Part shown: piece after piece, positions 11,400-21,730 of the stretch
Position numbering within the stretch: the stretch's first letter is position 1
Layout of the letters: each line of letters starts with the position of its first letter
DNA from: Apis mellifera
Taxonomy: Eukaryota > Arthropoda > Insecta > Hymenoptera > Apidae
Length of the DNA: 64,000 bases
Assembly: GCF_003254395.2 (NCBI RefSeq)
Contig: NC_037649.1
Location: 781,001-845,000, forward strand
Reading direction: 5' to 3'
Made by a program: the position numbers and the translations under genes
The notes under the pieces: generated by a model
The model's input: the letters and a program-made list of their open reading frames with translations, nothing else
What the model was told of the DNA's origin: nothing
The model's database searches: none

Positions 11400-12415
11400 A
11401 GATTGTAATCAGTGACAGAAGAATTTGTAAAATTATCGATCTACCCTGCTGTGTTTCTTTCTGGATGGCACAAGTAAATTTAATATTGAAATTATCGATA
11501 CAGATTAGGTGGCCATCAGGATTCTCACTGAAAATAATTTGATTAATAATATAATTTATATTTAACCATTTTATCATTACACCATTATTTTTATTTATTC
11601 TCATATTTATTTAATTCTTTTTATCAACACAATTATGCCTGATGGTCATTCAATTCATTGAGATAGCAAGACTGATAATTTATAGCAATTGAGTTTGTCG
11701 TTTTTCAAATCGAATATTTATAATTAGTAACTGAGTATAATAAAGTTCATATTGCAGTATCTTTTCGTTTCGATAATTATTATCGATTATAGAATTGAAA
11801 TTCCCAAACAATAATTCTTTTAAACAATTCAATTCGATAAAAAATTACAGATATTAGAAAATACATATTAATACTCACTTAAAATGTTTTTGCAAATATC
11901 AATTCCAAAAACACCATGCAATTAATACATTTTTCGATTCATCAAGAGTATTGAATGAAAAATATGAAAAATAATTTGTTAAAAAAAAATTATTCAACAA
12001 TCACATCTATAACGTCAACACCATTTCAACTGCACGTAAAGTTTAATAACTCCACACATAAACTATTAACCACTTTTAACTTTTAAATCATCCCTCGAAC
12101 GACCCCAAAGCACGAAATCCACTAAACTATCACCATATATGTTTCCATACTCCCTAGATTCATAATGCATAATTCATCGATCCTCCTCCTCCTCCTCCCC
12201 TCCTCCTCTTTCTCTCCTTTCACGCGCCTAGGATGGTAATTACAATGACATTGGAAAGGTAAAAGCGAAAAGGAAAATTACGAGACAGGCAAAGGAGGGC
12301 AGTGATCGTTGGATCGACGAGACGTCAATCACTCTTGGTGTAAGTAACGATCGAAGGATTGCAGGAGGATTGAAATAAGGGATCGAACAAGAAACTCTGT
12401 CATTAAACACTCGAG
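11400..12415. other. spacer between genes B and C
   Basis: AT-rich with no supported gene. A CTC-repeat tract lies at 12183-12215. The last 250 bp become less AT-rich and include the motif shared with gene M, listed separately. Confidence 0.7.
12167..12182 (+). promoter_or_regulatory. candidate upstream motif of gene C (gamma group)
   Basis: GCATAATTCATCGATC sits 249 bp before the gene C start; gene M has GCATAATTCATCATCGATC 210 bp before its start. A second shared element, GGTAATTACAATGAC near 12235 against GGCAATCACAATGAC near 56515 in M, follows in the same order. Confidence 0.4.
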
Positions 12416-15400
12416 ATGAAATCGAAGGAGGTGAGAGATCTGTCAATCACTGTCACCGCTTTTTACATGAAAATCGCCGGATTTTGGACGTCGACCAATT
12501 ACGTGGAGGAACGGCGAAGGAACGTCACCATGAGTTACACGCTGTTCGCGATACTGTTCGCTGCGACCACCGAAGCCAGAGATTTGTACTTCTCTTGGGG
12601 AAATTTTAGCGTGAGTCTCCTCTAAAACTTCTCCTTTCAAGTTCCACTCGAAACCTGTCGAGAAAGCAAAAATAAAAATCAAACGCAAATTAAAGAAGAA
12701 AATTTATATTACAGTTCGTTATAATTGCAAAGGATTGTAGTTAGAAATTATTCAAGCATATGATCTTCCGAATTTACAGGATTCGATTTACGTCGCGTGC
12801 AACATTATAACCGTGTCCCTGGTTTTGATCAAACTGTTAACGTCGTTTATATACAACGAGGAGCTGCTTGGGATAATTCGTTATGCGAAGACGAATTTCT
12901 GGCACTCGAATTACGACACGTGCGAGAAATCGATAATGAACAAGTGTCAACGCACTTGCAACTACCTCGTCTTCGTGTTCACTTTCTTCGCCCAGGGGAC
13001 GGTTTTAGGTTTCATATTGAGGCCGATTCTGGGTAAGAGTGATATATATATTTCGTTTCGTTTTGAATAAAGAGAAAAATGAAAAGATTGGCTCGCAGTG
13101 AATCGTGGAAAAAACGAATCGGACAGAATACTCCCGTTCAACATGTGGCTCGAGCTGCCGTTGTCGATCACCCCGTATTTCGAAGTAATGTTCTTCGTAC
13201 AGGTAATCGATCGATCTTCGATCGATCTTCGCGAAGGGAGATATCGAAGTTTCGTTTGAATATTCGTGCATATTCATCTTCGTGCACGCAGGTTGTATTC
13301 GTGTACCACGTGTGCGTGTGCTACCACTGCTTCGACAGCCTTTTGTGCATTTTAAATTTGCACACGGCCAGCCAGTTTCGTATATTGCAACACAGATTCG
13401 CCAACACCTGCAACGAGAAACGGGGAAAACGGGACGAAGACGAAGAATCGGCGCTCAGTTTCTACGAGTACTCGAAGCTGAAGGCTTACATTCGACAGCA
13501 TCAAGCTTTGATCGAGTATTGCAAAAAATTGGAACAAGTGTTCAACTCGATAGTGTTTGGCCAGGTGTTACTTTTCAGCTTGTTGATGTGCCTCGATGGA
13601 TACCTGATACTCATGGTGCGCACTTTCATTTTTCAAATTTTCCTTCTCTATTCTCTCTTTGTTTCGTGAATTGGCACGAAATTTCATATATTGAGTTGGC
13701 AAGTAAGTAATTGCGGATTTCACTCATAGATGGCTTCAGTTAAATTTTTAGATTTGCTGGCGTAGTCCAAATGTAAAACACATTTTGTTATTTGATAGTT
13801 GGCAATTCAGCCAGTAAAAAAGTTTTTTGATCGGTTGCGTAGTTTTCGTTTGGCGTTCCTTGAAAAATGGAAAATCAAAAGGAACATTATCGTCATATTT
13901 TGCTTTTTTATTTTCGCAAAGGGAAAAACGCATCGCAAGCTCACAAAAAGTGATTATGTGCTGTTTATGGCGACGAAGCCTTAAAAGAACGGCAGTGTCG
14001 AAATTGGTTTGACAAATTTCGTTCTGGTGATTTTTCACTCAAAGACGAAAAACGCTCTGGTCGTCCAGTTGAAGTTGATGACCTAATCAAAGCAATAATC
14101 GATTCGGATCGTCACAGTACAACTCGTGAGATTGCAGAGAAGCTTCATGTATCACATACATGCATTGAAAACTACTTAAAACAACTTGGCTATGTTCAAA
14201 AACTCGATACATGGGTTCCTCACGAACTGAAAGAAAAGCATTTAACGCAACGCATTAACAGCTGCGATTTGCTAAAGAAACGTAATGAAAATGATCCATT
14301 TTTAAAACGACTGATAACTGGCGATGAAAAATGGGTTGTTTACAACAATATCAAGCGGAAAAGATCGTGGAGCAGGCCACGTGAACCAGCTCAAACAACA
14401 TCAAAAGCTGGTATTCATCGAAAGAAGGTTTTGTTATCAGTTTAGTGGGATTACAAAGGAATTGTCTATTTTGAACTCTTACCACCCAACCAAACGATCA
14501 ATTCTGTTGTCTACATTGAACAACTAACGAAATTAAACAATGCGGTTGAAGAAAAGCGGCCCGAATTGACAAATCGAAAAGGTGTTGTATTCCATCATGA
14601 CAATGCAAGGCCACACGCATCTTTGGTCACTCGGCAAAAATTATTGGAGCTTGGTTGGGATGTTTTGCCACATCCACCATATAGTCCTGACCTTGCACTG
14701 TCTAATTACTTTTTGTTTCGATCTTTACAAAACTCCTTGAATGGTAAAAATTTCAATAATGATGATGATATCAAATCGTACCTGATTCAGTTTTTTGCTA
14801 ATAAAAACCAGAAGTTTTATGAACGTGGAATTATGATGCTGCCTGAAAGATGGCAAAAGGTCATTGATCGAAATGGGCAACACATTACAGAATAAAGTTA
14901 TTTAGTTCCATGAAAAAATTGTCTTTGATTTTCTAAAAAAAATCCGCAATTACTTAGTTGCCAACCCAATAATTCGTTACTTTTTTTTCCTTTTATTGAA
15001 TTATGTTTATAGGAAGAGACTCCTTTCGGAAGACGCGTCACTTTCACGTTCCACATAACTGGTTGCATGTGTCAACTGTTGATGTTCACGTACAGTTGCG
15101 ACTGCTTAATAAGAGACAGCATGGACATAGCCGATGCCGCGTACAATTGCTTGTGGTCGTTTCTGCCGATGAACAAATACGGGAAAATGATACGGAGAGA
15201 TCTCATGTTCGTTATCACGAGATCGAGGACGCCCTGTTGCCTGACTGCTTGCGGATTTTTCGCTGTATCCCTCGAAACGTATACCAAAGTAAGTGATAAA
15301 TTTCAAACGTAATACTCTTCTTGAAAATTCTATTCAAAATCTATTAATGTAATTCTTTATATCGTCGATTACTTTATTTGAAGCTGAATTTATTGAACTT

Positions 15401-16058
15401 ATGAAGTGGATATCTAAATCTGATATAATAATATTAATTTTACATTTGCGTCGAATAATAATATAAATTTAATTTTCAAATTTGTGTAATAAAGTTATTA
15501 TCGTTATTGTCGTTTTTTCTTTCTTTTCTTTTTTCTTTAGGTTTTGAGCACTGCAATTTCAATCTTTACCATATTGAAACGTTACGAGAAAGAATTTAAG
15601 AGTGATTCTCTACGATGAAATGATGAAATATGATAGTTTTTAATATGATTTTCTTTTTCTTTTCGCAAAAATATTGAAAGCAAATTTTAGAAATGGATTA
15701 TAAACTGGTTTTCCAAGAATTTGTTTATAATTGTGATGTACAATTTTTCGTTACAATGTATATCATAAATTTGAAATTAGAAATACTTTTAATAAATGAT
15801 AGTAAGTAAAATTTTGTCACTAATAAACTAATATTCCGTACTATTGACACAAATTTGTTAAAAATAATAAATTTTTGCTCGTAATGCAAATATTTTGGGC
15901 ACGAAAACGCGATAGTTATTATTATTATTATATCAGATTTTATTAATAACACACACAGAAATTTAAAAATGTGCGTTTAATTTTTACAGATTTTGAGTAC
16001 CGCGATGTCATACTTTACATTGTTGAGAAACCAATCCGAAAACGCAATTAAAACGTAA
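12416..16058 (+). CDS. odorant receptor C (7tm_6 family), gamma group, with two candidate last exons
   Basis: Exons 12416-12610, 12780-13032, 13099-13202, 13292-13615 and 15013-15288 are followed by two possible terminal exons. 6a at 15541-15618 ends KSDSLR (409 residues in total). 6b at 15990-16058 ends ENAIKT (406 residues). Both have good acceptors and the right phase. 6b keeps the canonical TM7 text AMSYFTLLRN and is close to exon 6 of gene M; 6a reads AISIFTILKR, replacing the near-invariant tyrosine. The protein starts MKSKEVRDLSITVTAF. Exon 4 has HTASQFRILQHRF and IRQHQALIEYCKKLE; exon 5 has CMCQLLMFTYSCDCLIRDS. Intron 4 (1.4 kb) contains a complete-length mariner copy in sense orientation. 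Gene M is the nearest paralogue. Confidence 0.92.
13691..14969 (+). mobile_element. mariner copy 1 (cecropia-type), intron 4 of gene C
   Basis: This 1,279-bp element is bounded by inverted repeats (TTGAGTTGGCAAGTAAGTAA on the left, TTACTTAGTTGCCAACCCAA on the right) and flanked by TA on both sides, the mariner target duplication. Its transposase frame (13867-14895) is full length but broken. It shares about 95 percent or more of its sequence by eye with the copies in genes D and J. Confidence 0.95.
13867..14895 (+). pseudogene. mariner transposase, copy 1, inactivated
   Basis: The frame begins ATGGAAAATCAAAAGG and keeps register to the terminal HITE. A three-base insertion makes a TGA at 13951-13953, and a TGG has become TAG at 14443-14445. 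The D34D catalytic set is damaged too: GDEKW and HHDNARPH are present, but the third site reads LSNYFLF where copies 2 and 3 have SDYFLF, so the last catalytic aspartate is asparagine. Confidence 0.92.
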
Positions 16059-16800
16059 CTGACATCAGCTTCGAACGTGTAAAAATAATGAATTTAAATT
16101 ATGAGATGTACTTAATTTCTTATTACATTCGTTAAACGAGAAGGAATAAAGAAAAAAGTTTCGTTAACCAAAAACACAAATTCCAAAAGACTCTTTTTCA
16201 TTCGTTTCATGAAAATTCACTTACTCAACATAATGCAGAACCAAGCATATAGTTATTAAGAAAAATTAATTCTCAATATACGTACACATTATTATTATCA
16301 TCCCTTTTTCAAAATTTTCCAAAAAAACAGATCACGAATCCACGTTCTCGTCACGAAATAAAACTTCGAATATCGACTATCATCTACCTATCTATAGATC
16401 ACCTCCAAGCGTATTATTGAAGCCACAACAGCTCCCCCTATCCTTTCCTTTCCGTTTCATATTTAACAACCTATTACGATAATTAACAAGCGTACCGATT
16501 TCAAAACTTCTCATCGAGATCCATCATTCATAACCGCGTTCATCGATCCGCAATCCAAGAAGAAGAAGAAATATTAGAATCCCCTTTGTACAGGATTATT
16601 ATAATGCCTCCCTTGGCAAAGCGTCGAAATAAATAAATAAAGTACACACGAAGATTGCAGCGAGTAAAAGTCTCGATCAAAGGATCGGCGATATACTCGT
16701 CAATTGTTACCGACCGCGGTAATAATTGATGCAGGAAAATATTTCCAAGATTGCACCGTGCACGCCTCAGTCGATCATCAGAGCGGCGGGGGGTTGCGAC
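16059..16800. other. spacer between genes C and D
   Basis: AT-rich to about 16370, then less so. ATTCATAACCGCGTTCATCGATCC near 16526 loosely resembles the gamma-group upstream motif. No gene is supported; the minus-strand frame over 16540-17088 is antisense to exon 1 of gene D and has no family match. Confidence 0.6.
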
Positions 16801-19800
16801 ATGAACGGCCTCCTGAACGGCGGCGACGCATCGATGACGATGACCGCCGCTTTCATGAAACTCGTCGGTTTGTGGACGGCGAAGAACAGGCGGGAACAGC
16901 GCGCAAGGAAATTCGCCCTGATCTACACCGTCGCCGCCATGCTGTTCGCCCTGTGGATAGAGTTCACGGATTTTTATTACTCGTTCGGCGATTTTAGCGT
17001 AAGGATTGTTTTTTTGGAAAGTGGCTCTTCTTTCTCGTAATCGTGATTTTAATTCTTTTGGTAAATCTACGTGATGATTGCATTGCATGTGTAGTTGATT
17101 TGTTTGGAAAAGAAATATAAGAAAAATAGGTGAGACAGGAGAGAATGAGAAAAGCAGAGGCTCTCAATTTTTCAAGAATGCATTATTATTAATATTTTGT
17201 GTGGATAAATGTCGAGAATCAATCGTTTCCTTTGCTTGCAGACGTGTCTTTTTAATACATGTAACATTATATACATAACGATGCCCCTGTTGAAGATATT
17301 CGTGATAGTTTTGAACAAGAAGGATTTTTTCCACCTAATCTTCTACACGGAGAAACATTTCTACAAGGATAATTACGACGAGCACGAGCAACGGATCTTC
17401 ACTAATTGTCGACGTCAATGCATCATCTTTGTTTGCTTCCTAACGTTCTCCACGAAAGGGACTCTCGTTTGTTACATCGTCAGTCCGCTCGTCGGTGAGT
17501 TATTTAAGTTTCGACGATAAAAAGGAGGGAAAAAATTTTTTCAATACCTTGGAATTCTTTTCCCAACGAGATAATAATTTTTACTGCTTCTTCCATTTCG
17601 ATTCAAGTTGATAAATCAATTTCAGAAAATATCGGGAAGAACCAATCGGAAAGGGCACTTCCGTTCAACATGTGGGTCAATTTACCGCTATCGACGTCGC
17701 CGTATTATGAAATAATATTCACGATACAGGTCAGATTTTTCTTTTTACAACAACATTTTTTATTAATATCGTATCTTAATAAACCGTTATTGTTAAAATA
17801 TTCTCGAGGGAATCAAAATTCAATAATTTAACAATTAAAATTGGAAAGGGAAAAGAAAATGTAACGTTACAGGTTTTATCCTTGTATCACATCGGGGTTG
17901 GTTATTTCTGTTTCGACAACCTGTTGTGCGTTTTGAATTTACAACTTGCCGGCCAATTTCAAATACTGCAATACAAAATGGCCAATATAGTTGATCTGTT
18001 GAAGGAGAAAAATGAGAAACGGATTATAAACACGTCCTACTTTGCCAAGAAATGTTACGAAGCTTTCAAAAAGTGCATCCGCGAGCATCAGGCGCTCATA
18101 GCTTACTGCGAGAAACTCGAAAAAGTATTCAGTTTGATTATACTTTGCCAAGTGTTGACGTTCAGCCTGATAATATGCCTCGATGGCTATCAAATAATTT
18201 TGGTGAGCGATTATTTTTATTAATTGTTCAGAATCAAAAAGATTTCTAAAATCACGTTCTTTATTCATTCAATCTTCTTCATTAATTTATTTTACATAAA
18301 ATTTATCACCTGATTAACATCATAATACTGTCGTCTATTCGCAAACTATTGGCAACTAAATAATTGCGGATTTCACTCATAGATAGCTTCAGTTGAATTT
18401 TTAGATTTGCTGGCGTAGTCCAAATGTAAAACACATTTTGTTATTTGATAATTGGCAATTCAGTTATCAATCAGTAAAAAAGTTTTTTGATCGGTTGCGT
18501 AGTTTTCGTTTGGCGTTCGTTGAAAAATGGAAAATCAAAAGGAACATTATCGTCATATTTTGCTTTTTTATTTTCGCAAAGGGAAAAACGCATCGCAAGT
18601 TCACAAAAAGTTATATGCTGTTTATGGCGACGAAGAGAACGGCAGTGTCAAAATTGGTTTGACAAATTTCGTTCTGGTGATTTTTCACTCAAAGACGAAA
18701 AACGCTCTTGTCGTCCAGTTGAAGTTGATGACGATCAAAGCAATAATCGATTCGGATAGTCACAGTACAATTCGTGAGATTGCAGAGAAGCTTCATGTAT
18801 CACATACATGCATTGAAAACCGCTTAAAACAACTTGGCTATGTTCAAAAACTCGATACATAGATTCCTCACGAACTGAAAGAAAAGCATTTAACGCAACG
18901 CATTAACAGCTGCGATTTGCTAAAGAAACGTAATGAAAATGATCCATTTTTAAAACGACTGATAACTGGCGATGAAAAATGGGTTGTTTACAACAATATC
19001 AAGCGGAAAAGATGGTGGAGCAGGCCACGTGAACCAGCTCAAACAACATCAAAAGCTGGTATTCGTCGAAAGAAGGTTTTGTTATCAGTTTGGTGGGATT
19101 ACAAAGGAATTGTCTATTTTGAATTCTTACCACCCAATCGAACGATCAATTCTGTTGTCTACATTGAACAATTAAACAATGCAGTTGAAGAAAAGCGGCC
19201 CGAATTGACAAATCGAAAAGGTGTTGTATTCCATCATGACAATGCAAGGCCACACACATCTTTGGTCACTCGGCAAAAATTATTGGAACTTGGTTGGGAT
19301 GTTTTGCCACATCCATCATATAGTCCTGACCTTGCACCATCTGATTACTTTTTGTTTCGATCTTTACAAAACTCCTTGAATGGTAAAAATTTCAATAATG
19401 ATGATGATATCAAATCGTACCTGATTCAGTTTTTTGCTAATAAAAACCACAAGTTTTATGAACGTGGGATTATGATGCTGCCTGAAAGATGGCAAAAGGT
19501 CATTGATCAAAATGGGCAACACATTACAGAATAAAGTTATTTAGTTCCATGAAAAAATTGTCTTTGATTTTCTAAAAAAAATCCGCAATTACTTAGTTGC
19601 CAATCCAATTTCAAATTCTACGTTAAAAATATTAATTGATGATATGTACCTTTGCAGCCAGAGTCGCCCGTTAGAAGGCGATTGATCTTCGCCTTCCATT
19701 TGGCAGCGTGCATATGTCAATTGCTGATGTTCACCTACAGCTGCGACTGCATCATACAAGAGAGCTCGAGCGTGGCTTTGGCGGTGTACGACGGTCCTTG

Positions 19801-20157
19801 GCCGTCCTTGTCCGAGAGCGCGATGCGCAAAGACTTGACCCTCGTCATTCTCAGGTCTGGCGTGCCTTGCTGCTTAACGGCACGGGGATTCTTCGTCGTG
19901 TCTCTGGAAACGTACACCAGGGTGAGTGAAGTCTTTCTTTTTTTTCAAAATATATCGAGAAATTTGATAGCTTTAATTAAGAGATAATTAAGAAATTAAG
20001 TGTGATGGATTCGAAACTTTTTAATATTGATTCATTTATTTATATTAATTTATATTTTAATAAAAATAATTTTATTCGTTCGATTTGTTTGCAGGTTTTA
20101 AGTACTGCGATATCATATTTTACATTATTGAGACAAAGTACATTAGAAATTGATTAA
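16801..20157 (+). CDS. odorant receptor D (7tm_6 family), divergent gamma-like
   Basis: Exons 16801-16998, 17242-17494, 17626-17729, 17873-18202, 19658-19921 and 20095-20157 give 403 residues. I chose the ATG at 16801 (MNGLLNGGDASMTMT) because it gives a first exon of 66 codons like its paralogues; an in-frame ATG at 16729 would add 24 unsupported residues. Exon 5 is 264 nt, four codons shorter than the usual 276: WPSLSESAMRKD lacks the PM-KFG-type residues seen in every other gene at that loop. Motifs include LPFNMWVNLPL, CIREHQALIAYCEKLE, QLLMFTYSCDC and ISYFTLLRQ. Intron 4 carries mariner copy 2. The nearest relatives are C and M, but the gene is clearly more distant than that pair. Confidence 0.92.
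18349..19608 (+). mobile_element. mariner copy 2 (cecropia-type), intron 4 of gene D
   Basis: This 1,260-bp copy is in the same orientation as the host gene. The left inverted repeat is shortened (TTGGCAACTAAATAATTGCG, lacking about five bases of the consensus) and the right repeat reads TTAGTTGCCAATCCAA. TA precedes it, but TT follows, so one target dinucleotide has mutated. Flanking sequence differs from that of copy 1, which argues for independent insertion. Confidence 0.94.
18527..19534 (+). pseudogene. mariner transposase, copy 2, inactivated
   Basis: Relative to the other copies it has lost seven bases after GACGAAG (near 18634) and five more after GATGACGA (near 18733). The two deletions together restore frame, leaving an altered stretch between them. 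A TGG-to-TAG change at about 18860 then stops the frame. Downstream, 18917-19534 is open to HITE, and all three catalytic sites (GDEKW, HHDNARPH, PSDYFLF) are intact. Confidence 0.9.
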
Positions 20158-20639
20158 TAGAAGATCGTTGAGATCGTGATGTGAGTATGATTAATATAAA
20201 TTATCGCAAATTTTTGTTTGGTATTTGCATGTGATATGATATTCCATTAAAGCAAACGATAATGATAGTTTAAATCTTCGATCTCTATGAATATTCCTGT
20301 GAAAAACACACGAATGGACGTAAACTATAATATATATATAAATAGATGGCAATCATTAAAAAGGAATATTGTAAAAAATTTATTACTTTGCATAATTTAT
20401 TGAAATTAATCTCAAAATGATATCATTTTAAATCTTTCGAAATTTAATTTTATAATAAAATGTAACCAACCAATATTTTAAAAAATTTACGAAATACAAT
20501 ACATTTCTATGTAAATTAAAATATTATAATAATATAATCGAATGTTAATATATAAATTCGTGGCAATTATATATGTCTTAACTATTGAAAGATTAATCCT
20601 AGAAATCAAAATAAATACAAAAACTGACACACGAAACTG

Positions 20640-20780
20640 ATTCAGGTTTATTTTGAATCGAAAGTGTTGGAACAACGCGGACAAGGAATGGGGAAAGTGC
20701 CATACGTCAATGGTTTACGTTACGCGAAGCGAGACAGAAGTGGAACAAGTTTGCTCCGTTTCTATTTTATTTTAACGTAT
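20640..20780. repeat. dispersed non-coding block, spacer copy
   Basis: TTTATTTTGAATCGAAAGTG and TACGTTACGCGAAGCGAGAC recur, with few changes, at 39675-39790 in intron 2 of gene I; the first half also occurs at 31208-31240 in intron 2 of gene G, followed there by the same CTCTGTGTTTATCAAAAC tail as in I. Here no receptor exon lies beside it. It could be the footprint of a lost delta gene or an unrecognised short element. Confidence 0.6.
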
Positions 20781-21564
20781 ATTTCTTATTAATAAATTAT
20801 ATAAATATATAATTATATAATCGAAACTTTTATATAAATAAAAGTAATTAATACTTTTTTGTAATTATTTTGGCTTCCCAAAATTTCGTTCAATACATGG
20901 ATTTGATTTCATCGAAAATTACGAAAATTGTTTCTTATACAAGTAATTTAAATTTATTTGATAAATTTCGATAAGTTAAAATATTTTTATTCGAATGATA
21001 AATCTTTTAAATTTTATCAAATGGAATTGTGAAAATATTTCTTTCTTTTATGAAATAGTAAATCGTTTTATAAAATAATATATATTTCTCAATGTGTTAA
21101 TGATACAAATATATAAACATTTTATTCTTCACAACACATTTTTTTATATATAATAAAATATTTGATTATTCCAAGAAATCACACAAGTTTAATTAATTAA
21201 TTTAAAAAATTTTAAATTGATATTAAAAATCGAATGATTATTGAATTTATCACTAAACATAGAAATAAAACGATATCACGCAGAATATTTTCTTTTCTCC
21301 ATCCAACTTTTTATACAAATTACAAACATATATCAATCACACAAATTATCAATAAAAAACATTATTTCATCGTAGAAACACGAATAATTCAATTTCCAAA
21401 CCCATTCCTCATTAAATTCTTTGCAACAGAAAAATATTCCATCTTTCTATAAAATCCGCACGACGTGACTAACCTCTGACACTTTACCCTCGAAAAAAAT
21501 CCCACTAATAATCCGTAGAATAATTTATATTGTGCCGCGCCACGTCAATAATAAAACAGAAAGA

Positions 21565-21730
21565 GTGACAATCACTTCTCTTGACTCGGTTGCAATATTC
21601 TCGAAGAAGAGAGAAGCAAACGATAAGGAAGGCATAAGAAACAAGAACGATGGAATCGACAGCAACGCCTATTAATTATTATCGCGTATTTCTACCTTGT
21701 AAGATACGAACGACGCGTTGATCAGTCACC
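21565..21730 (+). promoter_or_regulatory. delta-group promoter block of gene E
   Basis: GTGACAATCACTTCTCTTGA starts at 21565 (166 bp before the ATG), CCTATTAATTATTATCGCG lies at 21668-21686, and TTGATCAGTCACC directly precedes the ATG. All three occur in this order before genes F, G, H, I and J. TCAGTC fits the arthropod initiator consensus. Confidence 0.6.

Larger units (their letters stand above)
20158..21730. other. spacer between genes D and E
   Basis: 1.57 kb, AT-rich, with no supported exon. It holds a GC-richer island at 20640-20780 that matches sequence inside intron 2 of genes G and I (see the separate entry) and, at its right end, the delta-group promoter block. Confidence 0.7.

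Noticed and set aside
11462..11650. Imperfect inverted match GGCCATCAGG / CCTGATGG after gene B as a small transposon
   Set aside because: The arms are short and imperfect, with no target duplication or second copy seen in the window.
13079..13669. 196-codon plus-strand open frame over exons 3 and 4 of gene C
   Set aside because: It reads exon 3 out of frame and through the intron; the receptor motifs appear only when exons 13099-13202 and 13292-13615 are spliced.
14324..14527. Short open frames inside the mariner copies in alternative frames (also 18438-18662 and 18972-19175)
   Set aside because: They are off-frame shadows of the transposase and recur only because the copies are similar.
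16729..16800. Upstream in-frame ATG for gene D
   Set aside because: It would add 24 residues with no counterpart in any of the other receptors; the ATG at 16801 gives the normal first-exon length.
13691..19608. A single mariner insertion duplicated along with genes C and D
   Set aside because: The two copies sit at different distances from exon 4 in unrelated flanking sequence and have different lesions, so independent insertions are more likely.
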